Below are positions 32,890 to 42,708 of a stretch of DNA of 60,466 nucleotides, piece by piece. How positions within the stretch are numbered: the stretch's first letter is position 1; every line of letters starts with the position of its first letter. Origin of the DNA: Olavius sp. associated proteobacterium Delta 1 (GTDB lineage: Bacteria; Desulfobacterota; Desulfobacteria; Desulfobacterales; JAFDCJ01); NCBI GenBank assembly GCA_902749685.1, contig CACVKW010000672.1:1-60466 (forward strand), given 5' to 3'. The position numbers and the translations under genes are program-made. Under the pieces are notes generated by a model that made no database searches, was not told where the DNA came from, and worked only from the letters and a program-made list of their open reading frames with translations.

Positions 32890-34077
32890 TTAAACAACAT
32901 TTTCCCAAATCATCGAATACCCCTGGCCTCGCCCGACACACATGGTACTCAAACCGTATCTCGCATCCGGATTTTCCTTGAACAGGCCGCACAAAAATGC
33001 CACCAGACGGGGACCGGAGGCGGCCAGTGGGTGACCGTAGGCGATTGCGCCACCCCATTTGTTGACCCGGGGATCATCCGGTTTTAATCCAAATTGATCC
33101 AGAAAGTACAGTGCCTGCACCGCAAAGGCTTCATTGATTTCGATGATGTCGATGTCATCCATTGTCAGGCCCGCCTTGCTAAGTGCCTTCTCCGTTGCCG
33201 GAACCGGAGCAATCCCCATAACAGTCGGATCAACACCGGCCACAGCGGATGCCACCCAGCGCAATTTCGGCTGCAGGCCCAGTTCGTCTGCTTTCGACCG
33301 ACTCATCAACAGCACTGCCGCGGCTCCGTCGTTTAGACCTGACGCGTTGCCGGCAGTTACCCGTCCTCCTGCTTCTCTAAACGGCGTTTTCAGTCCGGCC
33401 AGTCCGTCCATGGTCGTACTCGGCCGGGGTTGCTGATCTTTGTCGGCCATCATTTGGGTGCCGTCCGCAAGCTCCACTTCGATGGGAATGATCATGTCCT
33501 GCAGCTTGCCGGCCGTAATTGCCTGATCGGTTTTGTCCTGGCAGGACTTTGCATAGGTATCTGCCATGTCTTTTGTCAATTTCGCAAATCGATCATGAAT
33601 ATTTTCAGCAGTCATTCCCATGTTAAACGCTGACGGACCGCCCAGCAGTTCTTCGGCCCGGGGATGAGGATCACGCATAAATCCCATGGGCAAGTGTCCC
33701 ATATGCTCCACACCGCCGGCAATCAGACAATCAGCCATGCCGCTGGCGATCTGGCTGACACTGAATCCAACAGCAGTAAGACCGCTGGCGCACATGCGAT
33801 CGATAGAGCAGCCGGGGATTTCCCAACCCCACTCCGCCAGTATGGGAAGCATCCGGCCGATGGTTCCACCCTGCTCTTTGACCTGATTGGTTACGCCCCA
33901 GATGCTGTCTTCGATCATTGCCGGTTTCACGGCCGGATTACGTTCCATGAGGGCTTTTAACAACGGCACACACAAGTCTTCCGCCCGTGTATTCCAGAAT
34001 ATGCCTTTCTCCCCTGCCCTGCCAAATGCCGTCCGCACGGCATCGACCACCACGACTTCATTTAATTTTCTTGTCAA
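32890..34077 (-). CDS. Thiolase (acetyl-CoA acyltransferase)
   Basis: A 395-residue thiolase. The acyl-accepting Cys96 is in DRMCASGLTAVGF, NEAFAVQALYF follows, the catalytic His is in GGAIAYGHPLAASGPR, and the second Cys is in CVGRGQG, a slight variant of the usual CxGxGxG. The start is TTG 34077, supported by a strong AGGAGG eight bases before it and by absence of a nearby ATG. It cleaves 3-oxoacyl-CoA with CoA, or condenses acetyl-CoA units. A second thiolase is upstream at 34433; two non-identical copies suggest different chain-length or ring-derived substrates. Confidence 0.92.
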   Translation of the reverse strand: MTRKLNEVVVVDAVRTAFGRAGEKGIFWNTRAEDLCVPLLKALMERNPAVKPAMIEDSIWGVTNQVKEQGGTIGRMLPILAEWGWEIPGCSIDRMCASGLTAVGFSVSQIASGMADCLIAGGVEHMGHLPMGFMRDPHPRAEELLGGPSAFNMGMTAENIHDRFAKLTKDMADTYAKSCQDKTDQAITAGKLQDMIIPIEVELADGTQMMADKDQQPRPSTTMDGLAGLKTPFREAGGRVTAGNASGLNDGAAAVLLMSRSKADELGLQPKLRWVASAVAGVDPTVMGIAPVPATEKALSKAGLTMDDIDIIEINEAFAVQALYFLDQFGLKPDDPRVNKWGGAIAYGHPLAASGPRLVAFLCGLFKENPDARYGLSTMCVGRGQGYSMIWENVV

Positions 34078-34108
34078 TTTTATATCCTCCTAATTTTATA
34101 TATTATCA

Positions 34109-34432
34109 CCGCAGAGGCGCAAAGTGCGCAGAGAGAGATTACTTTTTTGTTTGCCGTTGAAAGGCCCCGCCGAAGCGGGATAACCGATCTGATCATATAA
34201 ATTAATGGTCGGCTTCCGGCAAATAAAAAGACTAGCCCGGCGGTCTAAATACAAATCTGACTTTCGAATTGCATGGTTTCAGATTAAGATCTGATCGTTA
34301 ATTTGCATAGAAAAATCGTTAACCACCAATATTTTTTATGCCGCATGCTGATTGTTTTCCAATTGCCTCCCTCTCAGAGGCAATTGAAAAGAAAAGGTTC
34401 TCTCTGCGCCCTTTGCGCCTCTGCGGTGAAAA
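34109..34432. repeat. Inverted pair with conserved-loop hairpin element, copy 3
   Basis: The right end is a full element on the plus strand: stem CAATTGCCTC (34360-34369) with GAGGCAATTG (34377-34386), loop CCTCTCA, and tail TCTCTGCGCCCTTTGCGCCT then CTGCGGTGAA (34398-34432). The left end, 34109-34141, holds the tail in the opposite orientation (CACCGCAGAGGCGCAAAG), and its own hairpin beyond 34150 is decayed. No gene lies in between. Confidence 0.75.
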
Positions 34433-35677
34433 TCAATTTGTTCTTTCAAAAACGGCCGCGATTCCGAGACCGCCGCCGCCGCAGATGCATTCCAGGCCGT
34501 AGCGCGCCCCGCGCCGTTTCATCTCATGCAGCAGGGTGACCAACACGCGGACCCCTGTTGCAGCAATGGGATGACCGAGTGAAATTCCGGATCCGTTTAC
34601 GTTCACCATGCCGTAATCTTGCGGTCCCACGCCCATTTCTTTTAAATCGGCGAGGACCTGGGCCGCGAAAGCCTCCTGGATTTCAATCAAATCCATCCGG
34701 CCGATATCAATGCCGGCCGCCGACAGCGCTTTGTTAACTGCCGTCGGTACGGTTTTATACGTTTTGCGCGGATCATCGCCGGCAACAGCACATGCTTTGA
34801 CTGCAGCCATTGGCTTGATACCCAATTCGTCAGCTTTTTGGGCGTTGGTGACAATGACCGCAGCCGCTCCATCATTTTCTGTCGAGGAATTACCGGCAGT
34901 GCAAACGCCGCCCAAGACCGGTTTAAGCCTGCCTAATTTTTCGATCGTGGTGTCGGCCCGCGGGTTTTCATCTTTTGCAAATAATAACGGATCACCCTTG
35001 CGCTGAGGTATCGAAACGCCAATTATTTCGGCGTCGAATTTACCGGATTTCATGGCCGCACATGCTTTTTGATGGCTTTCCAGGGACCATTGATCACAGG
35101 CTTCCCGCGATATATCTTCTTCTTTGGCAGCGGTTTCGGCCCACGTCATCATAGCCGGCAGGACTCCGTATCTTTCTTCCGGTTGGGACATGACCCGGGC
35201 TCTCTGGATGCGATCATAAAACTTCAATCCCCAAATTGACATATCACCGTGGCCCCGGGGCATGCCTTTGCTGCCCCCAACCCCCCACTTGATGTTGCCG
35301 GGTAGATAAAACTCGGCATTGCTCATACTTTCCACCCCGCCGGCCACTATAATTTCCGCCTGTTCGGACATGATTAGACTGGCCGCATAACGAATCACAT
35401 CCAAACCGGTGCAGCAGCGGCGATCGATTGTAATTCCGGGTATTGTCTCCGGCCAACCGGCTTTCAGCAGTCCCATGCGAGCGATGTTCACATATTCACC
35501 GTTTTGATAGGATTGCCCGAAGATGACTTCATCCACCTGATTCGGCTGGATATCCACCCGCTTAATGACTTCATTTAGCACCAGGCTGGCCAGATCATAT
35601 GCTTCAACATCCTTAAGTGCGCCCATATATCGTCCGACCGGAGTGCGTACGGCGCTGATAATGACAGATTGGTTCAT
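34433..35677 (-). CDS. Thiolase family protein
   Basis: A 414-residue thiolase. The nucleophile is Cys88 in IDRRCCTGLDV, an uncommon version of the usual NRxCxSG motif. The His is in GSGISLGHPIAATG and the second Cys in CICGGGGLG, both canonical. AGGAG precedes the ATG. It is transcribed before the thiolase at 32890, with the copy-3 repeat element between them. The length is 15-20 residues above the usual 390-395, mostly in a loop around SMSNAEFYLPGNIKWGVGG. It probably ends a beta-oxidation cycle for a different substrate from its neighbour. Confidence 0.92.
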   Translation of the reverse strand: MNQSVIISAVRTPVGRYMGALKDVEAYDLASLVLNEVIKRVDIQPNQVDEVIFGQSYQNGEYVNIARMGLLKAGWPETIPGITIDRRCCTGLDVIRYAASLIMSEQAEIIVAGGVESMSNAEFYLPGNIKWGVGGSKGMPRGHGDMSIWGLKFYDRIQRARVMSQPEERYGVLPAMMTWAETAAKEEDISREACDQWSLESHQKACAAMKSGKFDAEIIGVSIPQRKGDPLLFAKDENPRADTTIEKLGRLKPVLGGVCTAGNSSTENDGAAAVIVTNAQKADELGIKPMAAVKACAVAGDDPRKTYKTVPTAVNKALSAAGIDIGRMDLIEIQEAFAAQVLADLKEMGVGPQDYGMVNVNGSGISLGHPIAATGVRVLVTLLHEMKRRGARYGLECICGGGGLGIAAVFERTN

Positions 35678-35740
35678 TGGGGTCTCCTTTGTCAGTTCTT
35701 CAATTTCAAAAGATAAATTTAAAGTCAGACTTAATATGTA

Positions 35741-35839
35741 TTATGGATCAGATACCTGATACTGGATGCTGGTTTCTGGATTTAAAAAGGATGGAACTCA
35801 TTCTATCAAGTATCCAGTATCCGGAATCCAGCATCTGCT
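35741..35839. repeat. Inverted pair of GATACTGGATGCTGG word arms
   Basis: The left arm 35741-35780 (ATCAGATACCTGATACTGGA and onward) is complementary in word order to 35803-35839 (AAGTATCCAGTATCCGGAAT and onward), with a 20-nt centre. It lies between the thiolase and acyl-CoA dehydrogenase genes; the remainder of 35678-35905 shows no gene. Confidence 0.65.
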
Positions 35840-35905
35840 AATTTTTACTGCAGGCGATTGTAAGAAATATGAGATTTTATTCGGCCCCAGCGTGGCCAGA
35901 TTATG

Positions 35906-37060
35906 CTAATCCCTCAGCAGATTGCGTGATATCACCATGCGCTGAATTTCACTGGTCCCTTCGAATATTCGATATAATCTGACATCCCTCAAAAACATTT
36001 CAATTTGCGTTTGGGTCAGATAACCCTCGTCGCCGAATATGTCCATGGCCCGCTCGGCTATGCGGCTGGCCATTTCAGTACAAAACAACTTTACCATGGA
36101 AGCTTCATGGGTCACATTTTTTCCAGTATCCCGCAGGCGGGCCGTGTCATGCAGCATTTGCCTGGCTGCATAAATTTCAGTGGCCATGTCCGCCAGGCTG
36201 AACTGGGCAACCTGCAGATCAGCTTTGGGTTTTCCGGAATTGAATTGATGCTTGATATGGGCCACACACATATCGAGCAGTTTTTGGGAAGCACCCAGTG
36301 CGCAGGCCCCCATCGTCAGCCGTCCTTTATCCAGGACCCGCATGGCGGTTTTAAATCCCATTCCCACCATTTCCATGCCGCCGATGACATTTTCTCGCGG
36401 GACCATACAATTTTTAAATACGATTTCATTCGTATTTGAGCCCTTCAGGCCCATTTTGCTGTCTGGAAGGCTGACACTAAATCCGGCAAAGTCTTTTTCA
36501 ATGATAAATGCCGTAAATCCTCCCCGGGCCCTTTTCTGCTCATCGGTTACGGCGATGGTGGTAAAAACTGAGGCACAGTCACCATTGGTAATAAATTGCT
36601 TGGTTCCGTTTAGAACCCAGTGATCACCTTCTAAAACCGCGTTGCATTTAATGTTGGCGGCGTCGGAGCCGGCATCCGGTTCGGTAAGTGCAAAGGCGGC
36701 GGTCCATTCCCCGGCAGCAATGCGCGGCAGGTAAGTATTTTTTTGGTCGTCGGTTCCGTCAAATAATATCCCCATGGATCCAATGCTGTTGCTGGTGCCG
36801 ATCCGGGAACGAAAGCTGGCATTGGTCTTAGTCAACTCTTCATAAACCATAATTTCAGCGAGCGTTGAAAGACCCAGTCCGCCGTACTCCCTGGGAATAG
36901 AAAGTCCAAATAGCCCCAATTGTCTCATCTTATCCACAATTTGATCGGGAATCCGTCCTTCCGCTTCCACCTTCAGGGATATCGGCTCCAACTCTTCGGC
37001 CACGAATTGTTTAACCTTATCACGCATTGCAAGTTGTTCATCGGGAATTGAAATTTCCAT
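35906..37060 (-). CDS. Acyl-CoA dehydrogenase, short type
   Basis: A 384-residue enzyme of butyryl/glutaryl-CoA-dehydrogenase length. FALTEPDAGSDAANIKC is the first signature. The C-terminal LYRIFEGTSEIQRMVISRNL carries the catalytic Glu of the EGTSEIQ box. An in-frame extension to 37207 exists but encodes no family sequence; ATG 37060 gives the standard MEISIPDEQLAMRDKV start, though its ribosome site is weak. It differs from the two 600-residue dehydrogenases and probably handles a shorter or terminal acyl-CoA. ETF genes must be elsewhere. Confidence 0.92.
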   Translation of the reverse strand: MEISIPDEQLAMRDKVKQFVAEELEPISLKVEAEGRIPDQIVDKMRQLGLFGLSIPREYGGLGLSTLAEIMVYEELTKTNASFRSRIGTSNSIGSMGILFDGTDDQKNTYLPRIAAGEWTAAFALTEPDAGSDAANIKCNAVLEGDHWVLNGTKQFITNGDCASVFTTIAVTDEQKRARGGFTAFIIEKDFAGFSVSLPDSKMGLKGSNTNEIVFKNCMVPRENVIGGMEMVGMGFKTAMRVLDKGRLTMGACALGASQKLLDMCVAHIKHQFNSGKPKADLQVAQFSLADMATEIYAARQMLHDTARLRDTGKNVTHEASMVKLFCTEMASRIAERAMDIFGDEGYLTQTQIEMFLRDVRLYRIFEGTSEIQRMVISRNLLRD

Positions 37061-37445
37061 TGCTATTAGTTGATTAGAAAAATTAGTTGAATGGTTGATT
37101 AGTAAATGGAATAAGATCGATCTTAATCCTAAGTCGCTCACAAACTTAAAACTTACCAACTTACCAGATAGTCTATCCCACCGTGACTGCTGAATCAAGG
37201 CCGGCACGGTGGCCGGCCCTACTATATGTTATTTCTTTCCTAAAGCAAAGCGCTCATAAAGTGAAACGTTCATTAAGCGCAGCGCTCGGATTCCCTTCTT
37301 TTTCCCATTTCCGCATTCAGACTTCCTAATTCAAGATATTCCGCCTTCGAATTCTTCAGTCCTCATCCCCCAGCCCTTCACACTTTGCGCTATGCCCTCT
37401 GCTCTATGCTTTTGTTTTCCGACTTCCGCATTCCCACTTCCGACT
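37061..37445. repeat. Non-coding spacer with three word vocabularies
   Basis: In order: AGGCCGGCACGGTGGCCGGC (from 37200), AAGCGCTCATAAAG/AACGTTCATTAAG words (37240-37290), CTATGCCCTCTGCTCTATGC (37390-37409), and inverted GAAGTCGG words at 37416-37447 that touch the stop codon of the next minus-strand gene. No frame in this stretch has a ribosome site or family resemblance. Confidence 0.6.
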
Positions 37446-39230
37446 TCAAAACGACCCCTCAGGCATGTCAACGACTTCCCGGCCCTCGCGCAGCGCGTTC
37501 TCCATGGTTGCCAGCGTGTGCGGCAGGGTAACATCTGCAAAATAGGTCGCCTGCATGATTTTCCCGCTGTAAAAATTCTTCTGTTTGCCTTTCTCAACGG
37601 CATGGGCTGCAATGACTGCCATATCCAGCAGGCGCCACGTGATGGTAACTTCACCGAAGGCTAACAAGGCAGGGTATGTGTTGGAGGCCCACTGCAGCGG
37701 GTCGGAATTCATTTGAACCTTCATGTGCATCGCAACTGCTGTCAGTTTCTCGAACACTTTGGATAATGCTTTAACGTGAACCCCCAACTGCGGGTGGTTC
37801 AGGTTTTCCCGACAGAATTTCTCGATTTCGTTTCGGTATGCCCTAAAGGGTCCACCATTATTGATGCGCATTTTCCGACCCATCAGGTCCATGGACTGGA
37901 TCCCGTTGGTGCCCTCGTAAAGCGACATGATCTTGGCATCCCGCAGGTATTGCTCAAGCGGGTACTCTTTGCAGAAGCCATATCCACCGAGACATTGAAT
38001 GGCGGTTTCACACACCCTAAAGCCCATGTCCGAGCAATATGCTTTGATAATCGGGGTCATAAAATCCAGCAGATCGGCGTAGTGTTGCTTCGCATCTCCT
38101 TCAAGCAATTCCAGGGCATAATCCTGCCAGAAGGCACCGGTGTATATCATCGATCGCATACCATCCACCATGGCTTTCATCCACAGCAGCATGCGTCGGA
38201 CATCCGGATGATCGATAATCGGTACATCCCCGGGTTTGCGTCCGGCGATATCGCGCCCCTGGGCTCTGCCTTTGGCATATTCAAGTGCGTTTTGATAGGC
38301 TGTGCTGGCCAGCGCCATGCCGCTGACGCCGGTGTTAATGCGGGCCGCATTCATCATCTGAAACATATGCGCCAGGCCGCGGTTAGCCTCACCACACAGG
38401 TAGCCGATGCAGTCATCATTGTTGCCAAAATTCAGCACACAGGTCGGAGATGCGTGCAGCCCCAGTTTTTTCTCAACGCCGCCACAAAGGACATCATTGG
38501 ATCCTGCCACGGAGTCGTCGGGATTCAGCTTCATCTTCGGTACCACAAAAAGTGAAATGCCCTTCACACCGGCCGGTGCACCTTCCATCCGTGCCAGAAC
38601 CAGGTGGATAATATTTTCCGCCAAATCATGATCGCCCCAGGAGATGAAAATTTTGCTGCCCTTGATGTTGAAGTGATCGCCTGCCGGATAAGCTGTTGTC
38701 TGAAGGGCTGCCAGGTTGGACCCGGCATCGGCCTCGGTCAGGCACATGGTGCCGGCCCAGGTTCCGTCAAACATTTTTGGTATAAAGCGCGCCTTCAGCT
38801 CTTTGGTACCGAAACTTTCGATCAGATGCGCTGCCCCGTGGGTCAGACTCGGTGCCATATTAAATGACTGACAGGCACCGTACATAAAGTCATTGATAAC
38901 GATTCGCATCATGTTGGGAAACCCCTGCCCGCCGTACTCGGGGTCGCGGACGGCGGCCGTCCAGCCGTCCTGCCCGTATTGTTTAAATGCGGTTTTAAAT
39001 TCAGGCGGACAGGTGACTTTCCCATTCTCAAATTTGACTCCATATTGTTCACCGATTTCCTGCAACGGATCCACCACGCCCCTGGCAAATTTAATGGCTT
39101 CCGTGATCAGCATGTCGAAGGTCTTTTCATTGAGTCCTTCGTAACGGTCCAATGTTCCTAAAGCTCCGTATTTGAGCTGTTCTTTTAAAATGAAAAAAAC
39201 ATCTTTCTGGTTGATTTTAAAATGAGACAT
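37446..39230 (-). CDS. Acyl-CoA dehydrogenase, about 600-residue type
   Basis: A 594-residue FAD enzyme similar in architecture to the one at 5835. The flavin loop reads MCLTEADAGSNLAAL. The catalytic segment is AKIMSLYEGTNGIQSMDLMG, with Glu in EGTNGIQ. A C-terminal helical domain of about 150 residues follows, ending near the repeat-laden 3' end. The start is ATG with GGAG upstream. Having one long and one short dehydrogenase side by side in the same block suggests two successive or alternative dehydrogenations. Sequence does not show whether the substrate is aliphatic, alicyclic or aromatic-derived. Confidence 0.92.
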   Translation of the reverse strand: MSHFKINQKDVFFILKEQLKYGALGTLDRYEGLNEKTFDMLITEAIKFARGVVDPLQEIGEQYGVKFENGKVTCPPEFKTAFKQYGQDGWTAAVRDPEYGGQGFPNMMRIVINDFMYGACQSFNMAPSLTHGAAHLIESFGTKELKARFIPKMFDGTWAGTMCLTEADAGSNLAALQTTAYPAGDHFNIKGSKIFISWGDHDLAENIIHLVLARMEGAPAGVKGISLFVVPKMKLNPDDSVAGSNDVLCGGVEKKLGLHASPTCVLNFGNNDDCIGYLCGEANRGLAHMFQMMNAARINTGVSGMALASTAYQNALEYAKGRAQGRDIAGRKPGDVPIIDHPDVRRMLLWMKAMVDGMRSMIYTGAFWQDYALELLEGDAKQHYADLLDFMTPIIKAYCSDMGFRVCETAIQCLGGYGFCKEYPLEQYLRDAKIMSLYEGTNGIQSMDLMGRKMRINNGGPFRAYRNEIEKFCRENLNHPQLGVHVKALSKVFEKLTAVAMHMKVQMNSDPLQWASNTYPALLAFGEVTITWRLLDMAVIAAHAVEKGKQKNFYSGKIMQATYFADVTLPHTLATMENALREGREVVDMPEGSF

Positions 39231-39304
39231 TATTCACTCCTAAATCACTTCAGTCATTTAGTCACTAATCGGGTTTTTTCTGACAACAGGTTGTAAGATA
39301 CTGA

Positions 39305-39470
39305 AGGTGTCAGGTTTCAGGTGTCAGGTAGTGTCGGTGCTAAACACTGTAACCGGCAAAATCAGATTTAATGGTTAACTTCCTTGCTTTTTGACAATTC
39401 AGGCATTGGTACTTTATGGTTCAGCCTTGATAAGTGTTCCTGACACCCGAAACCTGACACCTGAAACCCA
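39305..39470. repeat. Inverted pair of GGTGTCAGGTTTCAGG word arms
   Basis: Left arm 39305-39331 (GGTGTCAGGTTTCAGGTGTC and onward) and right arm 39438-39470 (CCTGACACCCGAAACCTGAC and onward) enclose about 105 nt of unique sequence. The same arms flank a different spacer at 47965-48212, and a single arm is at 55120-55150. No gene is in 39231-39540. Confidence 0.75.
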
Positions 39471-39540
39471 TACTATTTAAGTATCGGCACAATCGCTATC
39501 GTTCAAAAATCATTTATCTGGTTACACTGAGCCTCCAAGG

Positions 39541-40515
39541 CTATACAACCTTTATAACTACCTTCCCATAGCTTTTGCGGTTTTCAATTAACTCCAAGGC
39601 TTTCGGCAAATCTTTTATTTCATAAACCGAATGGATAACCGGTTTGACGGCGCCATCAGCATACATTTGATAAAGGCGCTGCTGGGATTCCTCGATAAGT
39701 TGCGGATTATGGAGGCGGTAATTTCCCCACCACAATCCGACCACGGACATATTCTTTAATAAAACCTTATTGGTGCGAATTTCGGGAATACGACCGGAAG
39801 TAAATCCGATAACTATAATTCTTCCCTCCCAGGCAATACATCGGGTACTTTGATCAAAAACATCTCCGCCTACCGGGTCGTAGATGACATCCGCTCCTTT
39901 TCCGTCGGTAATGTCCATAACCTTTTCGATAAAATCTTCGGTTCGATAGTTAATCAGAAATCCGGCGCCGCATTGTCGACAGATTTGAAGTTTTTCAGCG
40001 GAGCCTGCTGTCGCAATTACCTTTGCTCCCAGAGCCTTTCCAATTTGTATCGCGGCCGTCCCCACACCTCCGGCACCTCCATGAACCAGAAGATAGTCCG
40101 CTTTCTTCAGGCCGGCCCTGTGTTCAAGAGCAAAGTAGGAGGTTTGATAATTCAATTGAAAAGCCGCGGCATCCTCGTAAGACATGTTTGGCGGTATTCG
40201 AAAAGTGGCATTCTGCGGGGCAATCATAAATTCTGCGAACGCTCCTGAATGACTTGTCATCACCCGCTCTCCGACTTTCAAGTCACAGGCCTCCCCGGCT
40301 TCCACCACCTCTCCGGCGGCCTCCCCACCGGGAACAAACGGCAATGGTGCTTTGACCTGATATTTTCCGGCGATCGCAAGCAGATCAAAAAAGTTAATGC
40401 CACTGGCTTTCACTTTGATCAGGGCCTCGGAGCCTGTGACCTGCGGGAGGTCGCGCTCTTCCAGTTTTAGTTGTTCCTGATAGCGTCCGAAATTATGGAC
40501 TGTCCATGCTTGCAT
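39541..40515 (-). CDS. Zinc-independent MDR oxidoreductase (quinone oxidoreductase-like)
   Basis: A 324-residue medium-chain dehydrogenase/reductase. The NAD(P)-binding motif LLVHGGAGGVGTAAIQIGK lies at the middle of the protein, and ASGINFFDLLAIAGKY and PGGEAAGEV match the QOR N-terminal fold; the zinc ligands of alcohol dehydrogenases are absent. ATG 40515 is preferred over the start five codons earlier, because AAAGGAG precedes it. Such proteins reduce enones, quinones or enoyl-CoA. Within this block an enoyl-CoA or quinone-type reductase step is plausible, but the substrate is unassigned. Confidence 0.85.
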   Translation of the reverse strand: MQAWTVHNFGRYQEQLKLEERDLPQVTGSEALIKVKASGINFFDLLAIAGKYQVKAPLPFVPGGEAAGEVVEAGEACDLKVGERVMTSHSGAFAEFMIAPQNATFRIPPNMSYEDAAAFQLNYQTSYFALEHRAGLKKADYLLVHGGAGGVGTAAIQIGKALGAKVIATAGSAEKLQICRQCGAGFLINYRTEDFIEKVMDITDGKGADVIYDPVGGDVFDQSTRCIAWEGRIIVIGFTSGRIPEIRTNKVLLKNMSVVGLWWGNYRLHNPQLIEESQQRLYQMYADGAVKPVIHSVYEIKDLPKALELIENRKSYGKVVIKVV

Positions 40516-40530
40516 GGCGGCTCCTTTCAA

Positions 40531-40727
40531 ATGAATATTGAAGATTGAAGAATGAATATTTAAGGAATACTGTCTTTTATAAACAACCCCCTAAGCCATA
40601 ACTCGTGAATAAATCGAGGCTACCTGCATTTCAGGTTGACTTTGGGCTAGGATATGGAGGTGGAAATAAAATAGATAACATACCATAAATCTTCAATATT
40701 CAATATTCAATCTGCAATCTTCAATTT
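40531..40727. repeat. Inverted pair of GAATATTGAAGATTGAAG word arms
   Basis: The left arm is 40531-40562 and the right arm is 40688-40727 (AATCTTCAATATTCAATATT and onward). The right arm overlaps the last codons of the minus-strand TRAP permease gene, whose stop TGA lies in a repeat word. Related words occur at 17712-17746, 32733-32770 and 51652-51716. Confidence 0.7.
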
Positions 40728-42601
40728 TGCAGTTTCTCCCTACGTGCGTCTGTCCACACATAACCGGTAACCAAAATGATCATACCCGTGCCGATAATGT
40801 TCCAGGTAAAATTATAAGGGATCGTCAGCGGAATACCGGCAAAAAGGATCAATCTCTCGTATATTTTCAATTCCCTGAAGGCATAGCCGCAGGCACTGGC
40901 GGCCAATGCCCATATGCCTATAAATGACATCACAAGGGCATAGATTGCCTTAAGGGGATCGGCTGAAACCAGTAGGATATCCGGTCGGTAAATGAGATAA
41001 AAGGGCACCACGAACTTGGCAATTCCGACCCGAAACCCGACCAGCGCAGTTTTAAACGGATCGGTGTCTGCAATTCCGGCAGCTGCATAGGCGGCCAGGG
41101 CGACAGGCGGGGTGATGGTCGAGATAACCGCATAATAAAAAACAAACATGTGCGCGGCCAGTTCCGGCACGCCCATTCGAACCAGGACCGGTGCGACAAC
41201 AATGGCAACCAGCAAATAGGCTGCGGTGGTTGTAATACCCATCCCCAGAAATATGGATACCACCATCGCCAGCAACAACAGAACCGGTAAACTGCCCTGT
41301 GCCAGTTCAACCAACAGATAGGATATTTTCAGCCCCAGACCGGTCAATGTCAACACCCCGACGACAATGCCCGAACAGGCACAGGCGGCTGCAATGGGAA
41401 GCACAGCTTTGGCTCCTTTTTCCAGGGCTGACAAAATAGTTTTTACTCCCATACGGGTATCTTTTTGGATGGCGCTGATCAGGATCACGAAAATAATGGA
41501 ATAAAAACCGGCTTTCATTGCGGTAAATCCCATCACCAGCATCGCAATTAAAACAATGATGGGTATCACTAAATACCCTTTTTTCTTTAATACCGGCATC
41601 AGTTTGGGCAATTTTTCTTTTGGCAGGCCTTTAATACCATGTCTTTCAGCCTCAAAGTGCACAATAATATATACCGATAAAAACGAAAGCACCGCCGGCA
41701 CAAAAGCGGCAACACAAATAGTTAAATACGGTTTGCCGACCACACTGGCGATGATAAAGGCGGTGGCCCCCATCAGGGGCGGCATGATCTGTCCGCCTGT
41801 CGACGCCGTCCCTTCAATACCCGCTGCCAACAATGGAGGAAAACCCATTTTTTTCATTAACGGGATGGTGACCGAACCGGTGGTGACCACATTACCGACA
41901 GAGCTGCCGGAAACCGATCCCATTGCAGCGCTGGAGACTACCGAAATTTTAGCCGCCCCGCCCGTCTTATCCCCTGCTATGGCCGTGGATGCTTTCATAA
42001 AAAAATCGCCAACACCGGAGTTGACCAAAAATGCGGCGAAAATCACGAAAACGGCAATAAATGTCGCCGAAACCCCCAGGGGGATGGTGAAAAGCCCTTC
42101 CGTACTCAAATAGGTGTAAGCAATGAAACGAGATACATCCATACCGGAGTGGGACAGATAAGGTATGTCGATATAGGATCCCAGAAAACCATAGGCAATA
42201 AAGACCAGGGTGATGATGGGCAGGGTCCATCCCATTATCCTTCGCGTCATATCAATGACCAGGATGATGAGCACAGTGCCGAACACGATATCCATATTCG
42301 TCGCGGCACCGGCTCTCTCATAGAGGACATAATAGATGACAAAGGCAATATTGCCGCAACTGATCAGGGCCGCGATGGAGGATACAAAGTTGATGATGGC
42401 TGACCATTTGCCGGACAATCCTTTTTTCCTAACCGGATAAAGGTAAAACGTCAGGAGCAGGGCAAAAGCCAGGTGGATGGATCTTTGCTGTAAAGCCGGA
42501 AATCTCCCGAATCCCGCGGTATAGAGATGAAAGAGAGCCATCGCCACCGCAGTAAAGGAAACAAATAGCGCAACTTTAGCTCCGGAAACTTTTTCACTCA
42601 T
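40721..42601 (-). CDS. TRAP transporter fused permease (TAXI type)
   Basis: A 626-residue inner-membrane protein with some 16-18 hydrophobic segments, combining the DctQ-like and DctM-like subunits. SGSSVGNVVTTGSVTIPLMK followed by ASTGGQIMPPLMGATAFIIA are the hallmark TAXI-TRAP permease motifs. AGGATG precedes the ATG. It works with the TAXI binding protein at 43413 and the DUF1850 protein between them, and drives ion-coupled uptake of an organic anion. The C terminus KLQN and the stop lie in a word repeat. Confidence 0.92.
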   Translation of the reverse strand: MSEKVSGAKVALFVSFTAVAMALFHLYTAGFGRFPALQQRSIHLAFALLLTFYLYPVRKKGLSGKWSAIINFVSSIAALISCGNIAFVIYYVLYERAGAATNMDIVFGTVLIILVIDMTRRIMGWTLPIITLVFIAYGFLGSYIDIPYLSHSGMDVSRFIAYTYLSTEGLFTIPLGVSATFIAVFVIFAAFLVNSGVGDFFMKASTAIAGDKTGGAAKISVVSSAAMGSVSGSSVGNVVTTGSVTIPLMKKMGFPPLLAAGIEGTASTGGQIMPPLMGATAFIIASVVGKPYLTICVAAFVPAVLSFLSVYIIVHFEAERHGIKGLPKEKLPKLMPVLKKKGYLVIPIIVLIAMLVMGFTAMKAGFYSIIFVILISAIQKDTRMGVKTILSALEKGAKAVLPIAAACACSGIVVGVLTLTGLGLKISYLLVELAQGSLPVLLLLAMVVSIFLGMGITTTAAYLLVAIVVAPVLVRMGVPELAAHMFVFYYAVISTITPPVALAAYAAAGIADTDPFKTALVGFRVGIAKFVVPFYLIYRPDILLVSADPLKAIYALVMSFIGIWALAASACGYAFRELKIYERLILFAGIPLTIPYNFTWNIIGTGMIILVTGYVWTDARREKLQN

Positions 42602-42708
42602 GGGAGAGCATCCTTACTTGTATTGATCCGAGACCATAGGTCCCGCCATTGTTCAACCCCGCAGGGGTGATCTGGGTGACCACGCATGGTAATCCCGCCG
42701 CGGGCGGA

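Noticed and set aside
37776..38555. Plus-strand open frame of 259 codons
   Set aside because: It is antisense to the 594-residue acyl-CoA dehydrogenase gene and has no recognisable domain.
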